Assembly (NCBI RefSeq): GCF_900169075.1
Contig: NZ_LT827014.1
Coordinates: 434,001 to 498,000 of the forward strand
Source of the DNA: Chryseobacterium phocaeense
Lineage (GTDB): Bacteria; Bacteroidota; Bacteroidia; Flavobacteriales; Weeksellaceae
Length of the DNA stretch: 64,000 nucleotides
Direction: 5' to 3'
Under the pieces are notes generated by a model. That model searched no databases. It was not told the DNA's origin and saw only the letters and a program-made list of their open reading frames with translations. Numbering within the stretch: the stretch's first letter is position 1; each line of letters opens with the position of its first letter. Positions 18,098 through 26,952 of this stretch are shown piece by piece. A program made the position numbers and the translations under genes.

Positions 18098-18544
18098 TCA
18101 GGAATCCAGTAACCTTCTGTGGTAGTTAATCTGGCCCAGATGATAATCCAGATGGGCAACCAGGTGAATCAGAAAATAGTCTGTGGTCATCTTAGCTTCA
18201 AAAACAACAAGCGGGTATTCTTTTTTCAGATCGTCTTCCGATAGCTGGCTTAATACCGTATCAATCATAACGATGGTGGATTCTATTTTTTCAATAAGTT
18301 CGGCTCTGGGAACGTCTTTTAGTGAAAACTCAAGGTCACGGTGCCTCACATAACCGGTATTTCCGAGCTGTGCTCCTATGAAATGGTTGAGGTTTCCCAC
18401 CAGGTGAAGACAAAGATTTCCTGCAGAATTGGCGATATTTTTATCAGTTTTCCAGAGATTTTCCTCGTTCTGGTAGGCTTCTATCTCTTTTTTTAATGTA
18501 TTTAAATCCCTGCTGTAGAGAGATTTCAGGCTTTCTGTGATCAT
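18098..18544 (-). CDS. DinB-like four-helix protein, 148 aa
   Basis: The sequence is all-helical, with the metal-site histidines of the DinB/YfiT superfamily in CLHLVGNLNHFIG and HLVAHLDYHLGQI. Bacteroidetes members (DUF1572-like) may be thiol-dependent transferases, but no substrate can be assigned. It lies three bases downstream of a lipoprotein gene on the same strand, so the two may be co-transcribed. It faces nth convergently. Confidence 0.8.
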   Translation of the reverse strand: MITESLKSLYSRDLNTLKKEIEAYQNEENLWKTDKNIANSAGNLCLHLVGNLNHFIGAQLGNTGYVRHRDLEFSLKDVPRAELIEKIESTIVMIDTVLSQLSEDDLKKEYPLVVFEAKMTTDYFLIHLVAHLDYHLGQINYHRRLLDS

Positions 18545-18547
18545 TTT

Positions 18548-19111
18548 TTACTGTATTATAGTTTTGAAGTATCCACTGAACTGTTTTTCAACCAAGCTGT
18601 CTATTTTACATCTGTAATTGATGAAACCGTAGATACTGTCTTTTTTATTATAACTGTTGCTGTTAAGAATCAGTTTTTGAGCAATGAGTTCGGCTTTAAT
18701 AAATTTTACTTCATTTTTCATTGTTTTTGGGCTGATATTATTGACTTTGAAATGATGATCAAATATCTGAATTTGAACGCCGTTTCCAAAATAACCATTG
18801 TAATTGTTGATCCATAATTCCAGGGTATCTCCTTTATAAAAGGCTTTAGCTTTATAATCATCGAAACGTATTATTCTTTTTGTTCGATCGAAAAAAATGG
18901 CATTTTGTATAATATGTGCTGTTCTTGTCTGACTTTCCAGTTTTTCGCTGTTGAATAATTTCAGTTCGGGATAATCTGATAAAATTTTTATTGTTTCGCT
19001 TTTAGAAATATTTTTATCAACAGTTATTGTGCCCAGATCAATCGTATTTTGGCGATCAGATTTACAACCAATCATGGATAGTATAAGCAAAAAGATAAAT
19101 GTTTTCTTCAT
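18548..19111 (-). CDS. Hypothetical lipoprotein, 187 aa
   Basis: The N-terminus MKKTFIFLLILSMIGCKSD has a lipobox ending in Cys16. The rest is rich in Lys, Asn, Ile and Phe, with no recognised domain (TLELWINNYNGYFG, FINYRCKIDSLVEKQF). AT content appears higher than in neighbouring genes, suggesting a fast-evolving or acquired gene. It sits upstream of the DinB-like gene on the same strand. Confidence 0.7.
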   Translation of the reverse strand: MKKTFIFLLILSMIGCKSDRQNTIDLGTITVDKNISKSETIKILSDYPELKLFNSEKLESQTRTAHIIQNAIFFDRTKRIIRFDDYKAKAFYKGDTLELWINNYNGYFGNGVQIQIFDHHFKVNNISPKTMKNEVKFIKAELIAQKLILNSNSYNKKDSIYGFINYRCKIDSLVEKQFSGYFKTIIQ

Positions 19112-19151
19112 TGATAAAGACAGATTAAATCTTTACAAGATCACCCAAAAA

Positions 19152-19188
19152 TAAATAAAAAAGATGGAATAAATTACTTATCCCATCC
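19152..19188 (-). terminator. Terminator downstream of the DUF885 gene
   Basis: On the minus strand GATGGGATAA pairs with TTATTCCATC (complement of 19163-19172 and 19178-19187) with one G-T pair, followed by TTTTTTATTTATTTTT. Confidence 0.75.
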
Positions 19189-19210
19189 TTGATATTTTAT
19201 TTGCATTGTT

Positions 19211-21007
19211 CTATTTCTGCTTTTTAGCCCAAAGCTCCATCTTTCTGTTCAGCACATCAAGCGGAAGACATCCCTGGCTTAAAATTTCATCGTGAAAGTT
19301 GGCCAGATTGAACTTGTTTCCAAGTTGCTTCTGATATTGGTCTCGCAGCTCACGGATTCTTAAAGATCCTATTTTGTAGCCCAAAGCCTGTCCCGGCATC
19401 GCCATATACCGTTCTACTTCAGCTGTAGCACTCGCTTCATCGTAGGAAATATTGCTTAAAAAGTATTTGATGGCTTCTTCTCTGGTCATGGTTCCGGTAT
19501 GAATTCCGGTGTCTACCACCAGTCTTACCGCTCTCAGCATCTGATCACTCAGGTAGCCCATTTTCTGATATGGGTCTGTATACAAACCAAATTCAGGGCC
19601 TAAAGTTTCACAATAATGTGCCCAGCCTTCGCCATAGGCTCCAAACCAGCCAAATCTCATGAATTTAGGAAGCTTGGTATTCTCCTGCTGCAGAGAAACC
19701 TGGTAATGGTGCCCCGGGATCGCTTCATGAAGGAAAAGAGATTCCATTCCCGAAGTTACATTGAACTGGGCAGGATCTGGCAGCGGCATATAGAATATTC
19801 CCGGTCTTTTACCATCCGGAGTTCCCTGGGTATATTCCGCACTGGCACTTGCTTCCCTGAATTTTTCAGTTTGTCTGATCTCAAACTTGGTTTTAGGCGT
19901 TACGCTGAACATTGTTTTAAGTTTCGGGGTGATCTTGGCTAAAATCCCGTTGAATCCATTCAGGACCTCTTTGGAAGTCTTGTAAGGCATGGCTTTAGGA
20001 TCTGTTTTTACGTAATTAATAAACTCTTCCAAAGTTCCTGAAAAGCCTAATTGTTGTTTTACTTTTTCCATTTCCGCACGAAGCATAGCCACCTGCTGTT
20101 GCCCGATTTTATTGATCTCTTCAGGTGTTTTCTTAGTGGTAGTCCAGCTTTTCGCGTAATATCTGTAAATTTCGTTTCCGTTCGGAAGACTGTTGTAGCC
20201 GTCCGTATCTCTGGCTTTCGGAAGGTATTCTTTCTCTAAAAAGGCTCCCATTTTAGTATAGGCGGGAATGATCTTCTTGGTAATGGCTTCTGCATAAAGT
20301 GCTGAAAATTTGTCTTTCTGGGCTTGCGTAAAATCCTTAGGGAATTTTTTTACGGGACCATAGAAAATATTTTTGTCCAGATCCGGGGTTGTGATCTCTT
20401 CAGCTTTCATCTGAGGAATCATCTTGACCACCAGTTTTTTAGGAAGAACGATTTTATTATTGATCCCTTCGCGGAAATTATCTGCAGCAGCATTCATCCA
20501 TTCAGGGAATTTCTCCATTCTTTTCAGCCAGTCGCTGTAATCTTTTTCTGTTTTAAAAGGCTGGCTCCCTTCTCCGCTTCCATACAGTGGGAAATTCAGA
20601 GGAAGGCCTCCAAACTGGGTAAAAGGGATGTATTCAGGGTGGTAGGCATACGCCTCGATTTTATCTTTTAAAGTATAATCCAGGACATCAAAAACCACTT
20701 TGTCCTCATCAGAAAGACCTTTGTAATCAACGCTTTCCAGCTGTTTCTGTACAGAATTGTAAAAAGCAATCTCTCCGGAAATAAAATCCTTGTCGATATT
20801 GATAGGAAGCTGGTCATTATATCTTGTATCTCCCTGAGAAGTAGCCTCTAAAGGGTACAATTTAAGATACTGCTCATAATAGTTGGCTGCAATGGAATCC
20901 AGATTGCTGGGGGTCACCTTCGTGAGCGGAGAATCGGATTTTTTGCAGGATGCCAGGCCTACAGCCAGTCCTACGGCTAGAATACCTTTTGTTACAATGT
21001 TTTTCAT
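19211..21007 (-). CDS. DUF885-family lipoprotein, putative metallopeptidase, 598 aa
   Basis: The lipobox GLASC puts the acylated Cys at residue 21 (start MKNIVTKGIL), so it is a periplasmic or surface lipoprotein. The DUF885 hallmark LHEAIPGHHYQ near residue 425 supplies an HE and an HH pair expected to bind zinc, followed by YGEGWAHYCETLG. These resemble gluzincin-type sites. Homologues are commonly annotated as DUF885 proteins of unknown substrate. ATG 21007 is chosen over the in-frame ATG at 21028 because it gives a proper lipoprotein signal. Confidence 0.87.
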   Translation of the reverse strand: MKNIVTKGILAVGLAVGLASCKKSDSPLTKVTPSNLDSIAANYYEQYLKLYPLEATSQGDTRYNDQLPINIDKDFISGEIAFYNSVQKQLESVDYKGLSDEDKVVFDVLDYTLKDKIEAYAYHPEYIPFTQFGGLPLNFPLYGSGEGSQPFKTEKDYSDWLKRMEKFPEWMNAAADNFREGINNKIVLPKKLVVKMIPQMKAEEITTPDLDKNIFYGPVKKFPKDFTQAQKDKFSALYAEAITKKIIPAYTKMGAFLEKEYLPKARDTDGYNSLPNGNEIYRYYAKSWTTTKKTPEEINKIGQQQVAMLRAEMEKVKQQLGFSGTLEEFINYVKTDPKAMPYKTSKEVLNGFNGILAKITPKLKTMFSVTPKTKFEIRQTEKFREASASAEYTQGTPDGKRPGIFYMPLPDPAQFNVTSGMESLFLHEAIPGHHYQVSLQQENTKLPKFMRFGWFGAYGEGWAHYCETLGPEFGLYTDPYQKMGYLSDQMLRAVRLVVDTGIHTGTMTREEAIKYFLSNISYDEASATAEVERYMAMPGQALGYKIGSLRIRELRDQYQKQLGNKFNLANFHDEILSQGCLPLDVLNRKMELWAKKQK

Positions 21008-21173
21008 TTCAGAATCTTTATACAGCAAAAGTAAGTATTATTGCAGATACGGAATAGTCAATCATAATGATTTAAAAAAATAATTTTGAAAATATTTTCA
21101 ACTTTGAATCAATTTTTTATCTTTGTCTAAAACGTTTAACAATCATATTATTACAGCTCTTTTTTAAGAAATA

Positions 21174-21635
21174 ATGAAAGGGATTTTAAAAATTTACCAT
21201 CCGGAGGAGACCCTAAAATACAATATTAGAAACACTTATTGTAAGGCAGTCTACAGCAACCAGCAACATTTTTTAGAGGTTGAAATTATAACGGATGACA
21301 GTTTGGATCATGTAGATGATGATTCATTACAGTACAACTTTCCGCAGCTTTCGCTTGAAATCTTTGATTTTCCTATTGAATCAAAAGAAATCGAGGGAAA
21401 AGCAATCACCATTAACGATTCTGATGAGGAAACCTACACCGAAGTGGATTTATTCGATGATGAGGAAGCCTTTATTTATGATAATGAGCTTCTGTTTGAG
21501 AAAAACGAAGAAGGTGAACTTCAGGTAATCTGGAAAGGAACGATCGACGATTTCTACACAGGATCAGATACCCCGATCCCATTCCGTTTAAAATGCGAAT
21601 TTAAGCAGGACGATATCAACATAGACGAAGACTAA
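21174..21635 (+). CDS. Highly acidic hypothetical protein, 153 aa
   Basis: Asp and Glu are very frequent (for example DDSLDHVDDDS, DDEEAFIYDNELLFEKNEE), giving a low predicted pI. There is no signal peptide, membrane segment or known motif. A -7 element TATCTTTG lies at 21118-21125. It starts upstream of exbB but is separated by 169 bases holding another -7 element, so it is probably a separate unit. Function is unknown. Confidence 0.7.
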   Translation: MKGILKIYHPEETLKYNIRNTYCKAVYSNQQHFLEVEIITDDSLDHVDDDSLQYNFPQLSLEIFDFPIESKEIEGKAITINDSDEETYTEVDLFDDEEAFIYDNELLFEKNEEGELQVIWKGTIDDFYTGSDTPIPFRLKCEFKQDDINIDED

Positions 21636-21767
21636 CCGTTTTCTCCATATTTTATATCAGATTTCTTTTCAAAGCTAGTTTTGGAAAGAAATTTGCTATC
21701 TCTGAACCATAACAAACTTTAAGTTGTTTTTAAGCATTTTTTAAGAGAGCAATTCATAATATTCCAC

Positions 21768-21775
21768 TACATTTG
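21768..21775 (+). promoter_or_regulatory. Bacteroidetes -7 element ahead of exbB
   Basis: TACATTTG fits TAnnTTTG. It lies 29 bases before the exbB start; no clear -33 TTTG at the usual spacing was found. Confidence 0.5.
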
Positions 21776-21804
21776 TCGTTAAATTTTTATAAAAATTCAC
21801 ATTA

Positions 21805-22509
21805 ATGCTGTTAACGGAACTTACCCAGATTTTATTTGCACAAATTACTGCTCCGGCAGTGGCAACAGACGATTTAGAATTTTCATTTTGGAAGATCATG
21901 TTCCACGGAGGAGCTTTCGCTAAAATAGTAATGTTTGTCGTTCTGGCTTTAGGTGTATTTTCATTATACCTGTTTTTTGAACGTTTTTTCTTTATTAAAA
22001 GGCTGACGTCCAAAACAGATTCCAATTTCATGGACAATATTGAAGATTTTATCAAGGAAGGCAAGATAGAATCAGCAGCAGATTACTGTAAAAGACAGAA
22101 TTCCCCGGAAGGAAGAATTCTGGAGAAAGGAATTTCCAGACTGGGAAGACCGGTTTCAGATATTGTAAGTGCGATGGAATCCCAGGCTCAGGTAGAGGTT
22201 GCCAATATGGAAAAAAACCTGAACCTTCTGGCTGTAGTACCGAGTATCGCACCGATGCTGGGGCTTCTGGGAACGGTTATCGGGATGATTATTGCATTCT
22301 TCAACCTTTCTCATGCAACGGGATCTTTCTCACCAAAAACATTGTCTGAAGGTATTTATACTGCATTGGGACAGACCGCAGTAGGTTTGGCAGTGGCCAT
22401 TCCTGCCAACTTTTTCTATAATATTCTTTTAACAAGAATTGACAGATTTGTTCTCAAAGCACAGAATATGTCAGGAGAGTTTTTAGATCTAATCAACAAA
22501 CCTTTATAA
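21805..22509 (+). CDS. exbB: ExbB/TolQ/MotA-family proton channel subunit
   Basis: It forms the inner-membrane proton channel that energises TonB. Three membrane segments appear near residues 37-58, 125-150 and 170-195. The conserved block VPSIAPMLGLLGTVIGMI is the family signature, and LGQTAVGLAVAIPANFFYN is the third segment. At 234 aa it is normal. It is the first of three genes, with exbD and a TonB-type protein following, and probably powers TonB-dependent outer-membrane receptors. Confidence 0.92.
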   Translation: MLLTELTQILFAQITAPAVATDDLEFSFWKIMFHGGAFAKIVMFVVLALGVFSLYLFFERFFFIKRLTSKTDSNFMDNIEDFIKEGKIESAADYCKRQNSPEGRILEKGISRLGRPVSDIVSAMESQAQVEVANMEKNLNLLAVVPSIAPMLGLLGTVIGMIIAFFNLSHATGSFSPKTLSEGIYTALGQTAVGLAVAIPANFFYNILLTRIDRFVLKAQNMSGEFLDLINKPL

Positions 22510-22576
22510 ATCTTTCTTATGAAATTGCTTATAGTCGAGCGATTCCATCTGACCATTAAAAAAGAAAAGTAAACAG

Positions 22577-22975
22577 ATGAAAATTCAGAGAAGAAATAAA
22601 GCGAATCCCGAATTCAGTTTAGCTGCGATGACAGACGTTATCCTGCTGATGCTGATATTCTTTATGATTACTTCATCAGCCGCCAATCAGAGTGCCATTG
22701 ATGTGAAGTTACCTAAAGCAGGAGCGGTTGAAGATAATATTCCTAATCCTCTGACGGTAAGCATTAAACCGGACGGGACCTATTTTGTAGATGATAATCC
22801 TGTGACAAAGGATCAGCTGGAATCCGTAATTGTCAGTAAATTAACAGGCCAGACGAATAAATCCTTTACCATTCGTGCAGATGAAAATACCATGCATAAA
22901 GACGTGGTCTTTGTCATGGAGATTGCTGAAAAAAATAAATTTAATATTGCGATTGCAACCGTTAAAGATAAATAA
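22577..22975 (+). CDS. exbD: ExbD/TolR-family protein
   Basis: A single N-terminal membrane helix (about 17-35, MTDVILLMLIFFMITSS) carries the essential Asp20. A periplasmic domain of about 95 residues follows, ending in FNIAIATVKDK. At 132 aa it is typical. It follows exbB by 67 bases and its stop overlaps the next ATG by one base. It works with ExbB in proton-driven energy transduction. Confidence 0.92.
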   Translation: MKIQRRNKANPEFSLAAMTDVILLMLIFFMITSSAANQSAIDVKLPKAGAVEDNIPNPLTVSIKPDGTYFVDDNPVTKDQLESVIVSKLTGQTNKSFTIRADENTMHKDVVFVMEIAEKNKFNIAIATVKDK

Positions 22976-23898
22976 TGTCTCCGGGCCATCCGGAGAGAAT
23001 CATTTCTAAGATGAGAAGTTACAGTGTAAACAAAAGCGAGCAAAACAAAGACAGGGTAAAAAGTGCAGTACTTTCTATCCTGATCTGGTCTGGAATTTTG
23101 CTTTTTGTTTTTCTTTATAAACTAAAACCGGAACTGGATAAACAGCCTGATGAAGTGGTGACAACCATGCTTGTGAATTTCGGGGACAACAGAAATGGAA
23201 ATGGGATTGAAGAACCGGCAGATCAGCCGGGAAGCCTTGCTGCTGCCACTGAAGAAGTAACTCCCGAACCTGCCGAAACACCCGTACCGGAAACCAAAAC
23301 GGTCATAAAACCTGAGCCGGCACCGGAACCCAAGAAAACGGAAGTGAAAGAAAAGGTGCTCACAGGGAACAATTCCAAAACCAGTGTTGCGAAGAAAGAG
23401 GAATCAAAAAAGAATACTAATAAAACAGCTACAAGTACAAGCGCCTCAAAAAGTACTAAAAAATCCGGCGCCACTACCTCGAATTCAAAAACAGGAAACG
23501 GGGACGGAAAAGGAAATGCAGCCATCGGAAACCTGATCAGAGGAAGAGGGACAAAAGCCGGAAGCCAGGGAACAGGTACCGGAATAGGAAACGCTGGAGA
23601 TCCTTTAGGCGGAGACGGAAACGGCGACAGTAAAGTAGGAATAGACCGTAAACTGACCGGCTATATCCCCGGAACCATGGGTAGAGGAGGATCACAGCCT
23701 TCTCACAACTGTACAGCCGGAGGATCCATTACGATTGCGTACACAGTAGACAAAGCGGGTAATGTAGTTTCTGCCAGAAGAACAGGAGGGACTTCAGATC
23801 CTTGTGTAGCTTCTACATCGGTAGCCTGGGTCAAAAAATATGTGAAAGCTGAAAAAGCTAACACATCCTCTACCGGAACGTATAAAATCACCTTCTAA
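22975..23898 (+). CDS. TonB-like energy transducer with glycine-rich linker, 307 aa
   Basis: One N-terminal membrane helix (about 29-47, ILIWSGILLFVFLYKL) leads to a Pro/Glu/Lys-rich linker (PEPAETPVPETK) and a Gly/Asn-rich stretch. A C-terminal domain of about 100 residues reads SITIAYTVDKAGNVVSARRT, the strand pattern of TonB C-terminal domains. Two cysteines (SHNC and DPCVAS) flank that domain. The exbBD context supports a TonB role. The first ATG overlaps the exbD stop (TAATG); ATG 23011 (MRSYSVNKS) is an alternative start. Confidence 0.82.
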   Translation: MSPGHPERIISKMRSYSVNKSEQNKDRVKSAVLSILIWSGILLFVFLYKLKPELDKQPDEVVTTMLVNFGDNRNGNGIEEPADQPGSLAAATEEVTPEPAETPVPETKTVIKPEPAPEPKKTEVKEKVLTGNNSKTSVAKKEESKKNTNKTATSTSASKSTKKSGATTSNSKTGNGDGKGNAAIGNLIRGRGTKAGSQGTGTGIGNAGDPLGGDGNGDSKVGIDRKLTGYIPGTMGRGGSQPSHNCTAGGSITIAYTVDKAGNVVSARRTGGTSDPCVASTSVAWVKKYVKAEKANTSSTGTYKITF

Positions 23899-23905
23899 AA
23901 ATACA

Positions 23906-23928
23906 AAAGCACTTTATTCAAGTGCTTT
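23906..23928. terminator. Bidirectional terminator after the exbB-exbD-tonB unit
   Basis: AAAGCACTT (23906-23914) pairs perfectly with AAGTGCTTT (23920-23928), followed by TTTTTT on plus. The stop codon of the minus-strand gene begins inside the hairpin. Confidence 0.85.
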
Positions 23929-24306
23929 TTTTATTTCGTTAATTCTGTTGATCACCGGAAGGGCAAAAATTCCGCTGGTCTGAAGATACAGTTCATAGAA
24001 AGTCTTTGCTTTATCAAGGAAGTCATTATTCTGGTCCTGCTTACCGGTAAAGTAGAAAAGGTTGCCAAGCATTTCATAATAATCTTTGTGGTCTCTTTCC
24101 TGCCTTTCATTAACGATGGCAATAATTTCTTCTTTCGTTTTGGAAGATATTTCCGTGAAATTCATCTTAAAAATATCCCTCATTAAAGTATCGAAGTCCA
24201 GTTCTTTCTGCATCATGCTTTCCTCAGGCTTGTCTAAAATCAGTTTTTCCAGTGCCTGGGTTAGCTGGCGTATCAATCTTAGGGTGAATTCTTTATCTGT
24301 GATCAT
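23914..24306 (-). CDS. DUF6483-like hypothetical protein, 130 aa
   Basis: It is all-helical (FTLRLIRQLTQALEKLIL, FLDKAKTFYELYLQTSG), with a possible TPR-like pair of helices in the second half. There is no signal peptide or catalytic motif. The assignment to DUF6483 is from general resemblance only. It is convergent with the TonB-like gene. Confidence 0.65.
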   Translation of the reverse strand: MITDKEFTLRLIRQLTQALEKLILDKPEESMMQKELDFDTLMRDIFKMNFTEISSKTKEEIIAIVNERQERDHKDYYEMLGNLFYFTGKQDQNNDFLDKAKTFYELYLQTSGIFALPVINRINEIKKALE

Positions 24307-24358
24307 AATTGCTTTAATTTTGTTGCTGGATGCTGGTTTTTAGTTATTTCGTATTATT

Positions 24359-24724
24359 TTATGTTCGCCAGCTTAGTTGGACATATTTTATAAAGTTATT
24401 AATTTTTCCTCCTAATAGTTGGTATTGGGCTACTTTATCACTTAAGTCTACACTTACATCGGGGTATAGTCTTATTATTTTTGATAAATGGCTTACCGTT
24501 TCATCACAACTTGTCTGCGAATAAATGAGAAATCTTATAAAATCTCCTTTATAGTTTTTTCTTCCATAACCTTCTGCTATATTGGTAACAACAGAATCTG
24601 CAGACCTTCTCAACTGGCTTCCAGGCTCATATAATTCATATCTGGGTAGCTTTAGTAAAAGCCCATGCGTCTCAATAAAAAGTTCAAATGCAATATTATA
24701 AATGTCAAGTTTTTGGTAGCTCAT
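24359..24724 (-). CDS. Four-helix-bundle protein (S23 / rRNA intervening-sequence protein family), 121 aa
   Basis: MSYQKLDIYNIAFELFIETH opens the family, and LRRSADSVVTNIAEGYGRKN matches its central motif (SaxSIxxNIAEG). These proteins were first found in 23S rRNA intervening sequences, but most copies are free-standing, as here. The frame stays open upstream to 24859 but that part overlaps the next gene and is low-quality sequence, so ATG 24724 is used. The role is unknown; family members bind nucleic acid poorly if at all. Confidence 0.85.
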   Translation of the reverse strand: MSYQKLDIYNIAFELFIETHGLLLKLPRYELYEPGSQLRRSADSVVTNIAEGYGRKNYKGDFIRFLIYSQTSCDETVSHLSKIIRLYPDVSVDLSDKVAQYQLLGGKINNFIKYVQLSWRT

Positions 24725-24788
24725 CAATTGTTGTTTTAATAAATGCCGCGGGAAACTAAAAAACCAGTAACCAGCAACCGCCAATAAA

Positions 24789-26192
24789 TTACGCAAAAAA
24801 CAAATAAGCCAACCCAATAGCCGTAATAACACCCACCAGATCCGCCAGAAGCATGGCAATTACCGTATATCTCGTATTCTTCACGGCTACGGCCCCAAAA
24901 TACACAGCAATCACGTAAAACGTCGTATCTGAGCTTCCCTGAAGAACTGCAGCCAGTTTACCCTGGAAACTATCCGCTCCGAATGTGCTCATCGTATCCA
25001 CCATCATTCCTCTTGCTCCTGATCCGGAAAGAGGTTTGATCAGTGCCGTAGGAAGTCCGTCTACAAATCTTGGGTCAAATCCAGCCGTATTGGCAACCCA
25101 TTTCATACCGTCAATAATTACGTCAAAAACTCCTGAAGTTCTTAAAAGCGAAATAGCGATCAGCATTCCAACCAGATAAGGAATGATTTTCACGCAGGTT
25201 GTGAATCCTTCTTTAGCTCCATCAATAAAGGCATCAAAAACATTGATCTTTTTATACACTGCCCCCAGTACAATGGCGAGGAAGATAAAGAGGATCAGTC
25301 CGTTACTTAAAACTTTACTGAAAGTATCCAGTTCATCCTTGCTTAATTGAACCAGATAAAGAACGAGAAGTGCAATAACGGCAGAAATTCCTCCCACATA
25401 AGCAATAACAATAGGTTTTAATAAATTTATTTTCTGATACAGAGAAACAATAATCATCGCCGCCATTGTGGCTGCGAATGTAGCAATCATACACGGAAGA
25501 AAAATATCTGTAGGTGTTTTTGATCCCATAGAAGCCCTGATCGCAATAATGGAAACAGGAATAAGCGTCATTCCTCCGGCATGCAGACACAGAAACATGA
25601 TCTGCGAATTGCTGGCTGTATCTTTATTGGGATTTAAAGTCTGTAAGCTTTCCATGGCTTTTAAACCGAACGGAGTGGCAGCATTGTCCAGCCCCAGAAG
25701 ATTTGCACTGAAGTTCATCAGCATATGTCCGAATGCGGGATGGTTTTTCGGAATATCAGGAAATAATTTCGAGAAAAAAGGCTGGATAAAACGGCTTAAC
25801 AGATTAATTCCGCCTGCCTTTTCAGCAATACTCATAAATCCCATGAACAAAGTCATGATCCCGATTAAACCGATGCAGATTTTTACCGCAGTTTCGGAAG
25901 TTCCGATGACCCCGTCTGCTTCCTGAACCCTGTAGACTTTTACATCCTGTTTTAAAGAATCGGTTTTATAATGAATCCTGCTGTCGGGAAAATCATTTTT
26001 TTTCATCAGGCTGTCCCTGATAATCGGGGTGAGGGTATTCATCGGCTGTGATGCGATCTGAACCGTATCACCACCTTTTCCCACCACCATATCATTGAAA
26101 ATGGTTTTGTAGTGGCCTGATGAAATGTATTTTATACTGGCAATGGTAATGGCAATGATGATAAAAGCCGACCAAATTCTGCTGAGGACCAT
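24789..26192 (-). CDS. Fused SpmA/SpmB-type nucleoside-recognition membrane protein, 467 aa
   Basis: Two Gate (nucleoside recognition) domains are joined in one chain. The SpmA-like half has NLLGLDNAATPFGLKAMES and the SpmB-like half has LPTALIKPLSGSGARGMM. About ten membrane segments are visible. In spore formers the halves are separate spore-maturation proteins; fused forms are common in non-sporulating Bacteroidetes, where the function is unknown (transport is likely). It is separated by 64 bases from the four-helix-bundle gene downstream. Confidence 0.87.
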   Translation of the reverse strand: MVLSRIWSAFIIIAITIASIKYISSGHYKTIFNDMVVGKGGDTVQIASQPMNTLTPIIRDSLMKKNDFPDSRIHYKTDSLKQDVKVYRVQEADGVIGTSETAVKICIGLIGIMTLFMGFMSIAEKAGGINLLSRFIQPFFSKLFPDIPKNHPAFGHMLMNFSANLLGLDNAATPFGLKAMESLQTLNPNKDTASNSQIMFLCLHAGGMTLIPVSIIAIRASMGSKTPTDIFLPCMIATFAATMAAMIIVSLYQKINLLKPIVIAYVGGISAVIALLVLYLVQLSKDELDTFSKVLSNGLILFIFLAIVLGAVYKKINVFDAFIDGAKEGFTTCVKIIPYLVGMLIAISLLRTSGVFDVIIDGMKWVANTAGFDPRFVDGLPTALIKPLSGSGARGMMVDTMSTFGADSFQGKLAAVLQGSSDTTFYVIAVYFGAVAVKNTRYTVIAMLLADLVGVITAIGLAYLFFA

Positions 26193-26289
26193 TCGATTAA
26201 ATTAAAATTTGAGAAAAGATAATAAATTTAATGTAAAACCTGAAAAACTTTATGGTGGAACCTTTATTTTTTATCCGTATTGAAAGCGC

Positions 26290-26375
26290 TTCAACTCCGC
26301 TCAGCGTGACAAGGTCCATTATTCCACACCTAAAAAACAGTTAGTATTTGTAATGTCATGCTGAGTGAAGCCGAA
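26290..26375. repeat. Inverted GCTCAGCGTGACA / TGTCATGCTGAG repeat
   Basis: CGCTCAGCGTGACA (26298-26311) and TGTCATGCTGAGTG (26354-26367) are imperfect inverted copies in the 195-base gap between two minus-strand genes. Motifs of this type are common dispersed repeats in Bacteroidetes genomes (from memory). Confidence 0.65.
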
Positions 26376-26387
26376 ACATACTTAATT

Positions 26388-26900
26388 TTATTCATCCAGG
26401 TAGACGAGGTGCCCTTCAAAATCATCATCCAGGCTTTTTAAAATCTTCGCATCATCCATCTTCTTAGCCAGGCTGTCTATAAAAAATCCCTTCTCAAAAA
26501 ACTGGCGGTGGATTCCCGGCAGTAGTTCCATGAAATAATCCATCCCGATTTTGTTGTTGTGAAGATCCATTTTAGTTTCCAGAGGCTGATTCGGAAACAA
26601 TTCTTCATGCATATCTGTGATTCTTTTGCAGAAATCCAGTGCTTTTTTGGGTGAAGACACCTTGCAGCAATACATCATGATAAAGCAGCACCACAAAGCA
26701 TGTCTGAAAGCATTCCCGACCCCGTTATTAGATGCTGTTTCCGGGAACTTTTTCTGCGCGATGGCAAAGGCCTGTACCGTTGCATGAAAGCTTAATAAGG
26801 CAAAAAGAGGATGGGGAAGAAGGAGCGATAAAAGACGGGTAATCTTTTTAAAGCTCATACTCCGGATGGTATTAAAAAATATCTTGAAAGTCCTCATCAA
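26388..26900 (-). CDS. DUF6973-like protein, 170 aa
   Basis: NGVGNAFRHALWCCFIMMY and ETKMDLHNNKIGMDYFMEL are the conserved blocks I associate with DUF6973, where His and Asp/Asn residues recur. A short hydrophobic N-terminal stretch (LLSLLLPHPLFALLSF) may be a membrane or amphipathic segment. It is the last gene before the accD terminator on the same strand. Function is unknown. Confidence 0.7.
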   Translation of the reverse strand: MMRTFKIFFNTIRSMSFKKITRLLSLLLPHPLFALLSFHATVQAFAIAQKKFPETASNNGVGNAFRHALWCCFIMMYCCKVSSPKKALDFCKRITDMHEELFPNQPLETKMDLHNNKIGMDYFMELLPGIHRQFFEKGFFIDSLAKKMDDAKILKSLDDDFEGHLVYLDE

Positions 26901-26901
26901 T

Positions 26902-26930
26902 AAAAAATCTCTCCCTAATTAGAGAGAGAC
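26902..26930 (-). terminator. Terminator downstream of accD
   Basis: On the minus strand TCTCTCTC pairs with GGGAGAGA (one G-T pair) around TAATTA, followed by TTTTTTA. It lies about 23 bases past the accD stop. Confidence 0.8.
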
Positions 26931-26952
26931 TGTATAGTATTTGTTACAAGCC

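Noticed and set aside
24725..24859. Upstream extension of the four-helix-bundle gene
   Set aside because: The extra 45 codons overlap the SpmA/SpmB gene end and give an unlikely Trp/Leu-rich peptide; family members start at MSYQKL.
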